The translations under genes were made by a program, and so were the position numbers. Shown here piece by piece: positions 32,677 through 43,819 of a stretch of DNA of 64,000 bases. Within the stretch, counting starts at the first letter, position 1; each line of letters opens with the position of its first letter. The DNA is from Rotaria sordida. Taxonomy: Eukaryota > Rotifera > Eurotatoria > Philodinida > Philodinidae. The stretch spans positions 1 through 64,000 of the forward strand of contig CAJNOL010000771.1 of the NCBI GenBank assembly GCA_905250125.1, in the 5' to 3' direction. The notes below the pieces were generated by a model that saw only the letters and a list, made by a program, of their open reading frames with translations, did no database searches and was not told the DNA's origin.

Positions 32677-35600
32677 TTACAAGAGATTCATGAAAAATTG
32701 ATTTATAAAATATAAAAAAGAAAAGAGAAAAAAAATTGAATATGATATTAAATGGAATGAAGCTAAATTACACATTCGTGGATCAGTACGAACTAATAAT
32801 TCAATCATATCTGGACCAAGATAATCATCAAGACTTGTTGTTATACGTGTTATTTGCACTGTTGCATCAAGAAATATTAAATCAGGATGTTCATAAAATG
32901 AATCAAACATTGTAAATTCTTTATTTCTTAAATAAGAAAAATAATATATTCAATAAAAAATCTAAAAGATAAAATAAACATACGTATCAGATCCAAATAA
33001 TTGTTGAGCAAAATTAAGCATATTCCATATATAAAGTCTATCTAAATCTGGTAATAAACCTAAAGACAATATATATTAAATAAAATTTTTAAAAAAAGTA
33101 AAATAAAATTTGTCAAACTTGATGTCATTAAAATTCTAGCTGGAACTCGAAGTAAATGACAACTTTTATAAGCTTCAATTGTTTTACGTGTTCCATTTTT
33201 ACATAATAATTCAAAATCAATTGCACGTAATGGTCGAGCCCATTGATCAACATTTCGTCCATCTGTATTTGATATAACTGCTGTATGCATTACAAATGCA
33301 ACATGACCACCACGACCTTTTTTTTTTTTTATTTAATTTAAAAAGAAAAATATTTTAAAAATAAAATGAATTAAATCTAACCTTCAGTTAAACAACGAAA
33401 TGCTCCTGAGCTTCCATAAAACATTTCACGATGTGAACGTGAACAATAATCTGAACCTTTAGCATAACATCTTAAACATAATGCACGTGGATTTGTTTTT
33501 AATTTATTATAATCATAATCAAGAGAACCTGGAACACAACTTGGACCAAAATATTCACCTATTTTGGGTTGGTTTTTTTTAAAAATTAAAATAAATTAAA
33601 TATAATATATATATATTTAAATAAATAAACTAACCAGCTACTTTATTTATATGACAACTAGTTACATATATTTCTTTAATAGCACTTAAATAATCAACAG
33701 GAACATGCCAACCAGCAAGATCTCCGATAGCTGTTGCACAAATTGTTTTACCACGTAAATTCCATAAATTACTTGTTAAATCAGTACGTTTAGCAACAGC
33801 AACAGCATACATTACATTTGATTCCATATCAACACCATAATCTTCAGCAGCTAATGGAATTAATTGATAATAACGTTGACCACGATATGCATCAGCTCCA
33901 TCAACTGTTATTATATCAGCTATACCTTGACGAATTTTTGACATACATTCCATTGCATTTTTAGCTGATATACAATCAACATCTGGTTTTATATTTTTAC
34001 GTGCAAATGCATTTTTCATTAAACGACATTTTTCTTTTTCATATATTGATAATACACACCAACGTAATACACGTAATGGACATTCATATAAACGAGATAA
34101 CATTGACAAATATTCACTTCCTACAATTTATTTATTTCATTTATTTCATTTATAATTACTTTAAATTTAATAGATTTTTTTCTTTTCGACTACTCTATCA
34201 AATTTATTTTCATTAAGAGATTAGATTTCTACTTACATTATCAATTATATATCCTATCATATTTTCACACTAAATCAACTTTTCTCTTTTTTCCTATGTT
34301 AACTTAATACATTATAGAATATTTTATTAACTGTTCTATAAGTGCGGCTACAGAGTTTGGGTAAAACTATTCAAATCGAACGAAGGCAACTTGTACTCTA
34401 ATATTAACAGCTATATTCCAACACTCAAATTCACTCAAGAAACCACATCCGGACTCTCAGATCCACATAGAAGCACACATTCACAACAATCCACACGTAC
34501 ACTTCACAACCCGAGTCCACACCCAGAGCTGCACCGATACTTGAAATCCTAGAGGTACCATCTACCATTCTAGTAGAACCGCTTGGATGGTAGAGACATC
34601 ATCTAGACTGCTCAGCGCATCACCTTAGATGGTGACCACATTAGATATGATGGTAGAAGCGTCACATGGAAAACGAGGAGCATTAGTTACAATGGTGCGA
34701 ACAAGCGAAGTGATATCTATGGTATCCGAAATAATGCATATAGAAATTGAGGTGAGGGTTCGAGAAACATAGTCATGTCTCTACCATCCGAGGTGTCAAT
34801 GTCACCATCCTAATTTTTCATAGAAAAAAATCTATTTTTGGGAAAAGGTGAGATCCATCAGATGAGTTCCTTAATCATATCTCGATCTGAAGAGAATTGC
34901 TCGAGTAGTTCACCTAAACTCGGAAGAACTCTTTGAAGAGTTGATTTTATTTGAACTCAATTCTTGAAAAAGATGAGATCACATTTCGAAATAGTTGAAT
35001 AGATATTATAGATATCTTTGTTCACCTTTAAATAAATAAATAATTACCTTTTTCTCTTTCTTTATTTAAAGAAATAAATCTCAATCTATGATTATTTGAA
35101 AAGTTTACAATTAATATAAATTTATTGATAAAGTTTTTATATCTACTGAAGAAATTTTTTAAATAGAAAAAAAGTTCTATTCCGATAATAATACATGAAA
35201 TAAAATAGATATTCAGATTAGGAAAAAACTTCTTTTTTATAATCGAATCAAAAATGAAAAGTGAATTTTTATTTGTAATAATAAACTCAAATTAGAGATA
35301 AGATTTTTCAATGGTAAAACTGATTAAAGTTGATATCAATATATCGATTGATATTTGTTTTGTTTTGTTTATTGAGAGGGAATAGAAGGAAAAGGTTACT
35401 CAGAATAAAGATAAAAAATCTTATTTTTTTGTTATTGAATTAATATAAATTGTAAACATATGTTAGATTGATATATAAATGATAAAAAAAAAGAAATAAA
35501 ATGATGTGATATCATACCGAGATAATTAGTATATGATGTTCGATCATCAAGTGAATTAAAACCAATAGCTGAATCGGAAAAAAGTAAATCATTTGATTGA

Positions 35601-38255
35601 AAACGTTGAGAATTAAATAATTGAAATGATGGATTTTGTAATGAAAAAAATCTTGCTGAATCAATTAAAAGTTTTCTATATATATCACGTAATTGTTTTG
35701 GACGACGATGTGATACAACTATAGCTGATGCAGGTCCAATTCCCTTTAATTTCAATTTTTTAAAATTTTATATTAAGAAAAAAAAATGAAAAGATATATT
35801 TACCCAATTACATTGTTGAAATTGTTGCCAAGGAAGACGTTGTCCATTAGTACATAATAATTGAAATTGATCAATAGGAAATGTTGGATCACGTGTTTGT
35901 AATTCAATAAGTGCTGTATGTCTTAGAAAAGCAATATCACCTTGATTAAATAAACAAATTAAAGCTCCAATATTTCCAGCATATGGATCTTGATTTGTAC
36001 AAAATGTATTTCCATTTGTACCTTGACAAAGATCACAAACAGTTGATGGATTATCACCTGTTGGATTAAATTGTCTATTTAATGCATCAGGTGCACACAT
36101 TGAACCAAATAATAATGCTGCTGATTTAACATGATTATTACAATCAATTATATTTAAACGACGATCACGTAATAATTGTGATATTGGTTGATTCCATCCA
36201 GATGATGAACCAACTGATGAATGACATGAACGAGCACCTTGTAAATTATTTAGATTTATTGATGAACCAGCACGAACAACAGCAACTGAATAATATGTAT
36301 TTGCTGATGGACCTAAATATTTTTTTGCATTTTTATTTATAAATTAAATTTTTTATTTTTTATTTTTTTATTTTTACCATTGAAATTTGGTGAATAAAGT
36401 TCATTTGCTATTGGTACAAGATTATAATATCTTCCAGCTGTATATATTTCACCTGAATCAGCTGTCATTAAATCAGCTTGATCATTAAAAATTTTTCTAT
36501 AACAATCAAATTTATCTAATCCAGCTATACAACTAAGTGTTGATAATGTTATATTTGATGATAATAATGCATTTGACCATGATTCACATTTTCTATATTC
36601 TCGTTCATTTACACAACACCAACGAACTATTATTATAAAGACAACTTCTTTTTTATTATTTTATTCATCATTTTACAAGAAAATAATTCAATTGATCATT
36701 AAATTAAAGTCGACCGAAAATGTTTTATAGAGATTTAGTTTTCAATGTTTTTCATTGAAGATTCTTAGTTAGATAGAATTGAAATAATCATCTTAGATAG
36801 ATATTTATATTCTCTATCAAATAGAATTATCTTTCAAATTTTAAAAACAAACTTTATCAAGAGAGTTTTACAGAAAAGAGTAAGAAGAGAATTTTGAAAG
36901 AAAGATTTTTCAATATATGGATTTGAAAAAGCAGAAAATTCTCAATAAAATCAAGGATCGACCAGTTCTCTACAACATTCCCTGAGAAAGTTCTAATCAT
37001 TAGAAAAAACGAAAAAAAAACGCCCTTTTCTAGATTTTTATGAAAAAAAACCCTAAAATCCTATTAAAATGGTATTCTTTCGTTTTTTTCTAATGGTTAG
37101 AAGTTTGTGAAGGAATATTGTAAAGAACTTCTAAACTCTTGATTTTGTTGAGAATTTTCTGCTCTTTGAGATGGTTATATTGAAAAATCTTTCTATCAAA
37201 ATCCTTCTCTCACTCCTTTCTGTAAAACTCTCTTGATAAAGTTTGTTTTTTAAAATTGGAGAGATAATTCTATTCGATAGAGAATTTCGCGAGGTATCTA
37301 AGATGACTATTTCAATTTGAGCTAATTAGAAATCTTCAATGAAAATATTCAAAAATAAATCTCTATGAAACTTTTCTAGACGACTTTACCTTATATAGAA
37401 ATATGATAAAACAAATTCGAATAAATTTAATTTCATTCGATTTTAAACAAATATTTAACTAGATTGACTTCGGAATTTTAAAAAGCAAAAAAAGAAAAAA
37501 AAATTTCTCCCGAAATAGTGTTTATCCTTAGTGAGATGTTTGTTTCATTTAACGATAGGAAAAGGAAGAGTGTTTGTTCGTAATCCTGATCATCGTATCG
37601 AAGAGTGAGTGTATATGCCCTAGAATAAGACGAACTTGATTTTCAGTAATATGTCGTGTGTAAATCGGCTGTTAATAAGGTAATTGATTGTCATAGGGTT
37701 ATTTAAATAAATTGATTGTGAGTGAGAGTTTATTATTTAAATATAAAATGGAGGAAAGAGGATAAAAATGAGTGTCAACGGTATCGTCATCAAGGGTAAA
37801 TCTTACTTTTTAGAATAAAAAAAGAAATTTGCTTTCATAATTAACCTTTGAAAAAGATGATCAATTTAACTTTTTTTAACAAATTAATTTCATTTAAAAA
37901 AACAACAAAAACAAAACTTTGTCAATTACATAAAAACTTTTACCGAAAAATTTTGTTTTAAGAATAAATTTATCAATAAAAATGAGTAACTAACTGAATG
38001 CTAATTGGTGATTTGATTTGTTAAAGATATAATCAGTGCTCTTTTTTTTACGTTATTGGAGAGATAAACAAAATAAACTATTATTAAAGGTTGGTAAAAT
38101 ATCTTACTATTAGTTATTAGATTATTTGGATTTCCGTCTACATTATAAATACTAAATGGAATAACTGCTTGATCATAAACACTAAATTGAGTTGACGAGA
38201 ATTTTATTGAAATTATCGAAAATAATAATGAAGATAATAAATAAGACCACTTCAT
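32677..38255 (-). CDS. Melanotransferrin-like two-lobe transferrin with altered iron sites
   Basis: Nine exons: 38108-38255, 36378-36626, 35804-36312, 35518-35743, 33635-34120, 33382-33558, 33119-33316, 32984-33059 and 32677-32926. They join in frame into 772 codons plus stop. A signal peptide occupies residues 1-22. The N-lobe (about 50-377) shows IRWCCVNEREYRKC, MTADSGEIYTAG, SCHSSVGSSSGWNQP and GALICLFNQGDIAFLRH. The C-lobe (about 378-745) shows LRWCVLSIYEKEKC, IITVDGADAYRGQRYY, ATAIGDLAGWHVPV, SGAFRCL and DDYLGPDMIELL. The end is hydrophobic (SIFFLFSFLYFINQFF), as expected for a GPI-anchor signal, as in melanotransferrin. By eye the lobe Asp and first Tyr are kept. The carbonate Arg (Ser or Asp here), second Tyr (Asn or Ser) and His ligand (Ser/Ala or Arg) are replaced in both lobes, so normal Fe(III) binding is doubtful. 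Introns 1 (1481 bp) and 4 (1397 bp) are long; the others are 57-76 bp. Confidence 0.92.
34421..34815 (-). repeat. Telomere-like C-rich block inside transferrin intron 4
   Basis: Plus-strand words CCACATCC, GATCCACATAG, CAATCCACACG and AGTCCACACCC recur at 34421-34535, the complement of TGTGGR words. A degenerate ACCATCTACC / GATGGTAGAAGC array follows to about 34815. Orientation is opposite to the 22-25 kb block. Confidence 0.5.
36705..37388. mobile_element. Foldback element C in transferrin intron 1
   Basis: TAAAGTCGACCGAAAATG... at 36705 and ...AACTTTTCTAGACGACTTTA ending at 37388 are the ends of arms of about 310 bp. The arms can be aligned throughout: TTTATAGAGATTTAG with its inverse, CAGAAAATTCTCAATAAAATC with GATTTTGTTGAGAATTTTCTG, and TCTAATCATTAGAAAAAACG with CGTTTTTTTCTAATGGTTAGA. 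The spacer is about 60 bp (37020-37080). It has no coding capacity. Confidence 0.85.
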
Positions 38256-38608
38256 TAGATCTAAATAATAAAATTGGGATTTTTTTTTTAAAAATCGATT
38301 AAAGTGACATTAAAAAAGAAAAGAAAAGAAAAGAAAGAAAAAAAGAAGGTCATCGTTGATTAAACTTACCAATAAAAACTTGTTTAAAAAAATCTATAGA
38401 GGTCACTGACATTTTTTTGAAAAATATTTATTTAGAAAAAACATTTTTTTTTCTTTTATTATTTTATTTAATAATAAATAAAAATAAAATAATATCCGAA
38501 AAACATAAAAATAAAAATAATAAATAAATAAACAATAGGATTTATGATTTAATTTCTATAAAATCAATTCAAGGATAAACAATAATAAAGAAAAAAAAAA
38601 AAAAGACG
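38256..38608. promoter_or_regulatory. Shared intergenic region, transferrin-like / NEDD1
   Basis: Only 353 bp separate the two divergent start codons, so the region probably acts as a bidirectional promoter. It is AT-rich with an AAAGAAAAGAAAAG purine tract near 38311-38348. No named motif is visible. Confidence 0.4.
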
Positions 38609-41471
38609 ATGTTAGCTACATGTAGTAATATATTACAAATATGGAATTGTCAAGATTATTCAATAATTAAAGAATTTGGTCATGATCATCAACCATCAAC
38701 AGATACAATTAAATCTATTGATTGGAAAAAAGATAATTGTTAGATAAATACTAATTTTTCATCGAGATTTATCACCTTTTTCTTTTTTTTATTTTAGCAA
38801 ATTATCTTGTTTTTACATATAAACAAACAGGACGTGTACAATTATATGATTTACAAAAAAATAAATCTGTTGAACTTTCAACGGTATTTACCAGAGAACA
38901 AAAAACATCAAGAATTTTTCAAAATATTTTTCTTTTTAATTTTAGACAAAAGCTCAATGTTGTTCATTTAGTATGTCAGGAAAATATTTAAGTATAACTA
39001 ATGAAGATTGTCAAGCACAAATTTGGGATGTTAATTCAGGAAGAATTGCTCAAACATTTAATGTAAGTTTAAAAAAAGAAAATAAAAATGAATATAAAAT
39101 TTAAAAAAATATTCTAGAGTGTTGATCAAAGTCCAATGGAATGTATATGTTGGGGAAATGGAGATTCGTATCTCGCTGCAGGAACACGAAAAGGAAATGT
39201 TTTTCTTTATAATCAATTAACAAAACAAACCTTTGCTGGATTTACAATGAAACATGGAAATAAGGTATTTAATTAAATAAAATTTAATAAATAAAAAGAA
39301 ATAAAATAAAATTTAATAAATNNNNNNNNNNAAAAGAAATAAAATAAAATTTAATAAATAAAAAGAAATAAAATAAAAAAATGTTTTAGCTCGGTTCGAT
39401 ATCATCAATAAAATGGTCACCACATAAAGAATTAATAGGAACAACATCAAATGATGGTTTACTTTCATTATGGAATTATCGTTTAAAAGAATTAATTATA
39501 TCAATACATTCACATAAAGCTCCAGCTACTGATTTAGCTTTTTCTCCTCATCATGATGCTTTTCTTGTTACATCAGGAATGGATGGATCATTATGTTGTT
39601 TCGATGTTGTACAACAAAAGTAAAATTCTTTTATTTTTATTATTTTATTCTAAACAAAAATAAAACATTTCAATAAAAACGAATTAAAGGATTTTATCAA
39701 CAATAAGTATCTATGCTCCATTAACAAGTGTTGATTTTCATCCAAATGGTTCATTAGTTGCTGTTGGAACAATGGGTCAACATGCATCTATTTATGATTT
39801 ACGTGATCCAAAAAATAAATTATCACATTTAGTTAATTCGGAACATGGAAATGTTTATTCTGTTAAATTTGAAACAGGACAAACAACAAATATTCAAAGA
39901 CCAACAACACTTTTACAAGAGGTTTTTATTTATTTATTTAAATAAAATTAATTTTCGAATAAATTAATTCTAGACAAATAAAAGTTTGAGTACATTTGCA
40001 CAACAAACAACACGTTCTCGTCATACATCATCATCATCATCATCATCAACAACTCAATGTTCAACACCTGTTGATGAACAAATATCAATAAATCGTTCAT
40101 ATGGTACACAACCTCGAACAACACAAACACGTGAAAGATCAAATTCATCTCTTTCATCAAAAGTTAATACACCATTTATTACAACTGAATATTCAAATAC
40201 TATTGATACAAGTATGTTTACATTTTCAATTTATTTACATTGATTAATCATCAACAATAATTTTCATATTTTCAAAAAAAAAAGAAAAACAAAAATCAAA
40301 TAAATTATTTCGATAAACTATATTATTAATTATTTTCTAATTTATAATAATCTAGTGAATATTTTATTGATATATAACTTCGAATATATTGAATATTTAA
40401 GAGTAAAATAGAGATATTTGACCTTGTTAGAGTGATTTGATAAGTGCACTCATATCAATATTGAAAATAAAGGTAAAACTGTTTATATTGTTTGTTAACA
40501 AATAAAAAAAAAGTAAAGAAGTTATTTATTTAATAGAAGAAAGATAAATATGATTGATTGAAATAAAAATCTCATTCTCAAGTTAAATATTTTAATTTAA
40601 TCCTGATTTATCAATATTTATTTATCTAATCAATGAATATAAACAAATGAGTATAATCAGAAATCGAAGGATTAATCTATAAAATGAACTGATTTAAATA
40701 ATAAAATCTCTTCTCAATATTTTAGACTCAGATTTTTTTAATTATATCCAAATATAGAAATATTTAATAGAACTTTTCTGTATTCTCTTCAATTGTTTAT
40801 AAATGAATTCGATTTTGAATAAATAATTATTTATTTTTGTTTATTTTTTGTTAAGGTTTATCATGTTCGCGACAAGGTAGGTATTCTGTTTATATTGATA
40901 AAATAATTGAAGATATTTCTATCTATATAGAAGGTAATCATCCTGGTGAAGATAAAGTAAATATATAAATAATAATAAATAATTATTTTATTTATTATTT
41001 TAGTCAATATCACGAGTAAGTAATAATGATTGTATGAGTTTTGAAGAATTTACAAAATTATGTGGAGTTTATAATCGTTCACCAATTGAAAATGGTCATT
41101 GTATGTATTTATATTATTTTTAAAATAATTTAAATAAATATAATTTAAATTAGATCGAACAAATGTTAATTCAAATGATCAAGATGAATCACTTAAAATA
41201 ATATTAGATAATCGAGTTAATTCTTTACGTGAAGATTTAAAAGATGATCTTAATAGAACAAAATTATCAATGCAAATGAATTTTATTCTTGAATTAGAAC
41301 GACTTAGAGTAAATTTTTTTTTTTTTGTAAAAATAAATTTAAAAAAAAAAATTTTAGAATGATTTAATGAAACAAATTGAATCTCATTCATTAAATGCTC
41401 AATTAATCGATGAAATTGAACGTCTTAGAGATGAAAATAAACGATTACGTCAATTACAACCTCGAATTTAA
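38609..41471 (+). CDS. NEDD1: NEDD1, gamma-tubulin ring complex targeting protein
   Basis: A WD40 protein that binds the gamma-tubulin ring complex and recruits it to centrosomes and spindles. Eleven exons: 38609-38738, 38798-38883, 38946-39062, 39118-39264, 39390-39619, 39690-39921, 39974-40211, 40856-40956, 41004-41100, 41154-41308 and 41358-41471. They join in frame into 548 codons plus TAA. WD repeats end in IWNC, LYDL, IWDV, LYNQ, LWNYR, CFDV and IYDL over residues 1-310. A Ser/Thr-rich low-complexity linker follows (a run of seven Ser). The C-terminus carries the NEDD1-type coiled coil, with NSLREDLKDDLNRTKLSM and LIDEIERLRDENKRLRQL, the part that binds gamma-tubulin in other animals. 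It is shorter than the human protein (about 660), mostly in the linker. Exon 8 (40856-40956) is the least certain, chosen because it alone keeps phase. A 10-N assembly gap lies in intron 4. Confidence 0.92.
39286..39380. repeat. Assembly gap in a short tandem repeat (NEDD1 intron 4)
   Basis: Ten N at 39322-39331 interrupt repeats of AAAAGAAATAAAATAAAATT plus TAATAAAT. The same unit appears on both sides, so the true copy number is unknown. Confidence 0.9.
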
Positions 41472-41637
41472 TTAAACAAATAAAAGAATATTTTATTCCG
41501 ATTCAAACAAATATTCTTTATTACGAAAATATTCATTTTTTTTTTCTCTTTATTGTATATATATATATATATCATAGAAGAATAAAACAAAACAAATCAT
41601 ATTTTTTAAAACAAATTAAAAAAAGTAAAAAAAAAAA

Positions 41638-41643
41638 ATGTAA
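41638..41643 (+). promoter_or_regulatory. Minimal start-stop uORF before TRABD
   Basis: ATGTAA lies 28 bp before the TRABD ATG, after an A12 run. If transcribed it would stall scanning ribosomes without making a peptide. It may be chance. Confidence 0.3.
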
Positions 41644-41665
41644 GATAAATTGTTTGTTATAGATA

Positions 41666-43819
41666 ATGGATATGGAAACATATGTACCGGAAGAACATAT
41701 AATTCAATCGGAAAAAGATGAGAATTTAATAAATGAACAAGAAGATATTGAATTAGTTGATAAATCATTTAAATCAATAACTAGTTATGATAGATTTTTA
41801 AAATCTGAATCAATACCAAAACGAAGACATCCTCAACCATCTCAATTACCTGATACAATAACTATTCTTAAAGATGAAACAACTAATGGAATTGTTTATC
41901 TTGTTGGAACAGCACATTTTAGGTTTTTTATTCATTTACTTTGCCTTTTTTTAAACAATTTTTATTTATTTTTAGTGAAAAAAGTCAACGTGAAGTAGCA
42001 GAAGTATGGCTTTTTTTTATTTTTTTTTTAAATAAAATAATTTAAAATTCTAAAAGATAATTCAAATGACTCAACCAGATATTGTTATGGTTGAATTATG
42101 TCAAAGTCGTGTAAGTTTATCTCTTTTTTTGTTTTCTTTTAAATATTTTTATTATATTATATTATAAATAGGTTAATATACTTTCATTAGATGAAAATAC
42201 ATTAATAAAAGAAGCATCAGAAATCAATTTACAAAAACTTCGAACCATAATTAAAGCTGTAATATATATTTATCTTATTTGTCAAAATATACCGCCGGAT
42301 AAGATCGTAAATCTGCTATCCGCTTAGCTTTTACTGACAATATTTTACTAAATATAGACCATCTCATTTTTCACATTTATAGAAAGTTTTTTTATTTTTA
42401 TCTTTCAATGCAAAAAAAAAAACACAATATAATCGACGACTATATTCTCTTAAATATTCTATCACTTTTCACTCTTTATTATAATAACTATGATAAAGGT
42501 CAGTTTTATTTTGAAAACTCAATATGAAAACTATTTATAGAAATCGACACAGTTTTTCATGTTCTACCAAATGACATACTGATTAGTTTATATGCAGGAT
42601 TAAATATTTTATCCTGCATAAACTAATCGATGAAGATGATTACTATGTCATTTTCTAGAGCATGAAATCATTTCCTTGATCTATAGTATTACTTTTCATA
42701 TTAACTTTATAATAGTAAAATAATAAAGACGATAATTATTATTCGAAATGGTCAGAAGTGGTATAGATTACCCACCCTAAGGGAATTTAGTCCACGATAA
42801 TTTGTTTTTTTTGCCTTTTTCAAAAAACGACATGAATAGAAAGAAATGTTTAGAAGTTGATGGTCTATCTTTCTATTCAACTGAAATTAATAAATTAAGG
42901 ATCGGTAGATTTCCGATATTATCCGTCAATATCGTTTATTTAAAAAGTAATTATTATTTTAGAATGGAGCTATTCATGGAATAATTCATGTACTTCTATT
43001 AAGTATGACAGCTCATTTAACTAAACAATTAGGAATGGCACCAGGTGGAGAATTTCGAACAGCTTTTCGTGAAGTAAAAAAAAAAAAGATTTTTCTTCTT
43101 TTGACATTTGATAAATATTTATAATGAAAAAGCTAGGCTCAAAAAGTACCCGGTTGTAATCTTGTACTTGGTGATCGTCCAGTTGGTATAACATTAAAAC
43201 GAGCGATTAATTCTTTATCAACATGGAAAAAAATTCGTTTAGCTTGGTCATTATTAACATCTAAAGATAAAATAACGTTTGTTTATTTAATAAATAAAAA
43301 AAAAAGTGAATCTATTTATAATGTTTATATAGAAATGAAGATGTTGAAAAATGTATGGAACAAGATGTACTTGAAAAATTATTATTAGAAATGAGTGATC
43401 AATATCCTGAATTATCTCGTGTATTTGTTAGTGAACGTGATCAATTTTTATCATATTCATTAAGAAAATGTGCACAAAAAATTCCTATTGAAACAAATCA
43501 AACTGGTTTTGTTCCATCAACAGTTGTTGGTGTTGTTGGTATTGGTCATGTACAAGGTATTATTAAACAATGGAATCAACCAACTATTAATGATATTCAA
43601 CATTTAATGAAATTGTTAAGTTTAATTACAAAAAAAAAAATTTTAATCTTTTTCTTTTTTTTTTTTAATTTGAATAAATTTTATTTGTTTAGAACAATTG
43701 ATGATAAACCAAAAAAGGGTTGGTCAACTTCAAATTATCTAAAATTATCATTTAAATTAGCATGTCTTGGAGCAGTTGTTGCTGCTATTTTGCAATATAC
43801 TCGTTATCGACTCCGTTGA
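41666..43819 (+). CDS. TRABD: TRABD, TraB domain-containing protein
   Basis: Eight exons: 41666-41922, 41976-42003, 42057-42110, 42172-42258, 42963-43073, 43137-43276, 43333-43614 and 43693-43819. They join in frame into 361 codons plus TGA, close to the human length. TraB-family marks: VYLVGTAHFSEKSQREVAE (first GxxH), QPDIVMVELCQSR, LTKQLGMAPGGEFRTAFRE, LGDRPVGITLKRAI, FVSERDQFLSYSLRKCAQ and VVGVVGIGHVQGI (second GxxH). The two GxxH motifs and conserved Glu are proposed metallopeptidase-like residues in Tiki/TraB proteins. The C-terminus has one hydrophobic helix (LACLGAVVAAILQY) followed by basic residues, suitable for tail anchoring, perhaps in the mitochondrial outer membrane (inference). 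It starts 194 bp after the NEDD1 stop on the same strand. Intron 4 (704 bp) is mostly a foldback element. Confidence 0.94.
42294..42913. mobile_element. Foldback element D in TRABD intron 4
   Basis: The centre is a perfect 18-bp inverted repeat, GATTAGTTTATGCAGGAT (42581-42598) against its complement at 42609-42626, with a 10-bp AT spacer. Outward the arms diverge but remain alignable: TTTTTCATGTTCTACCAAATGACATA against its counterpart near 42640-42670, and the ends GCCGGATAAGATCGTAAATC (42294) against GATTTCCGATATTATCCGTC (to about 42927). The symmetry centre is 42603-42604. It occupies nearly the whole intron. Confidence 0.75.
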
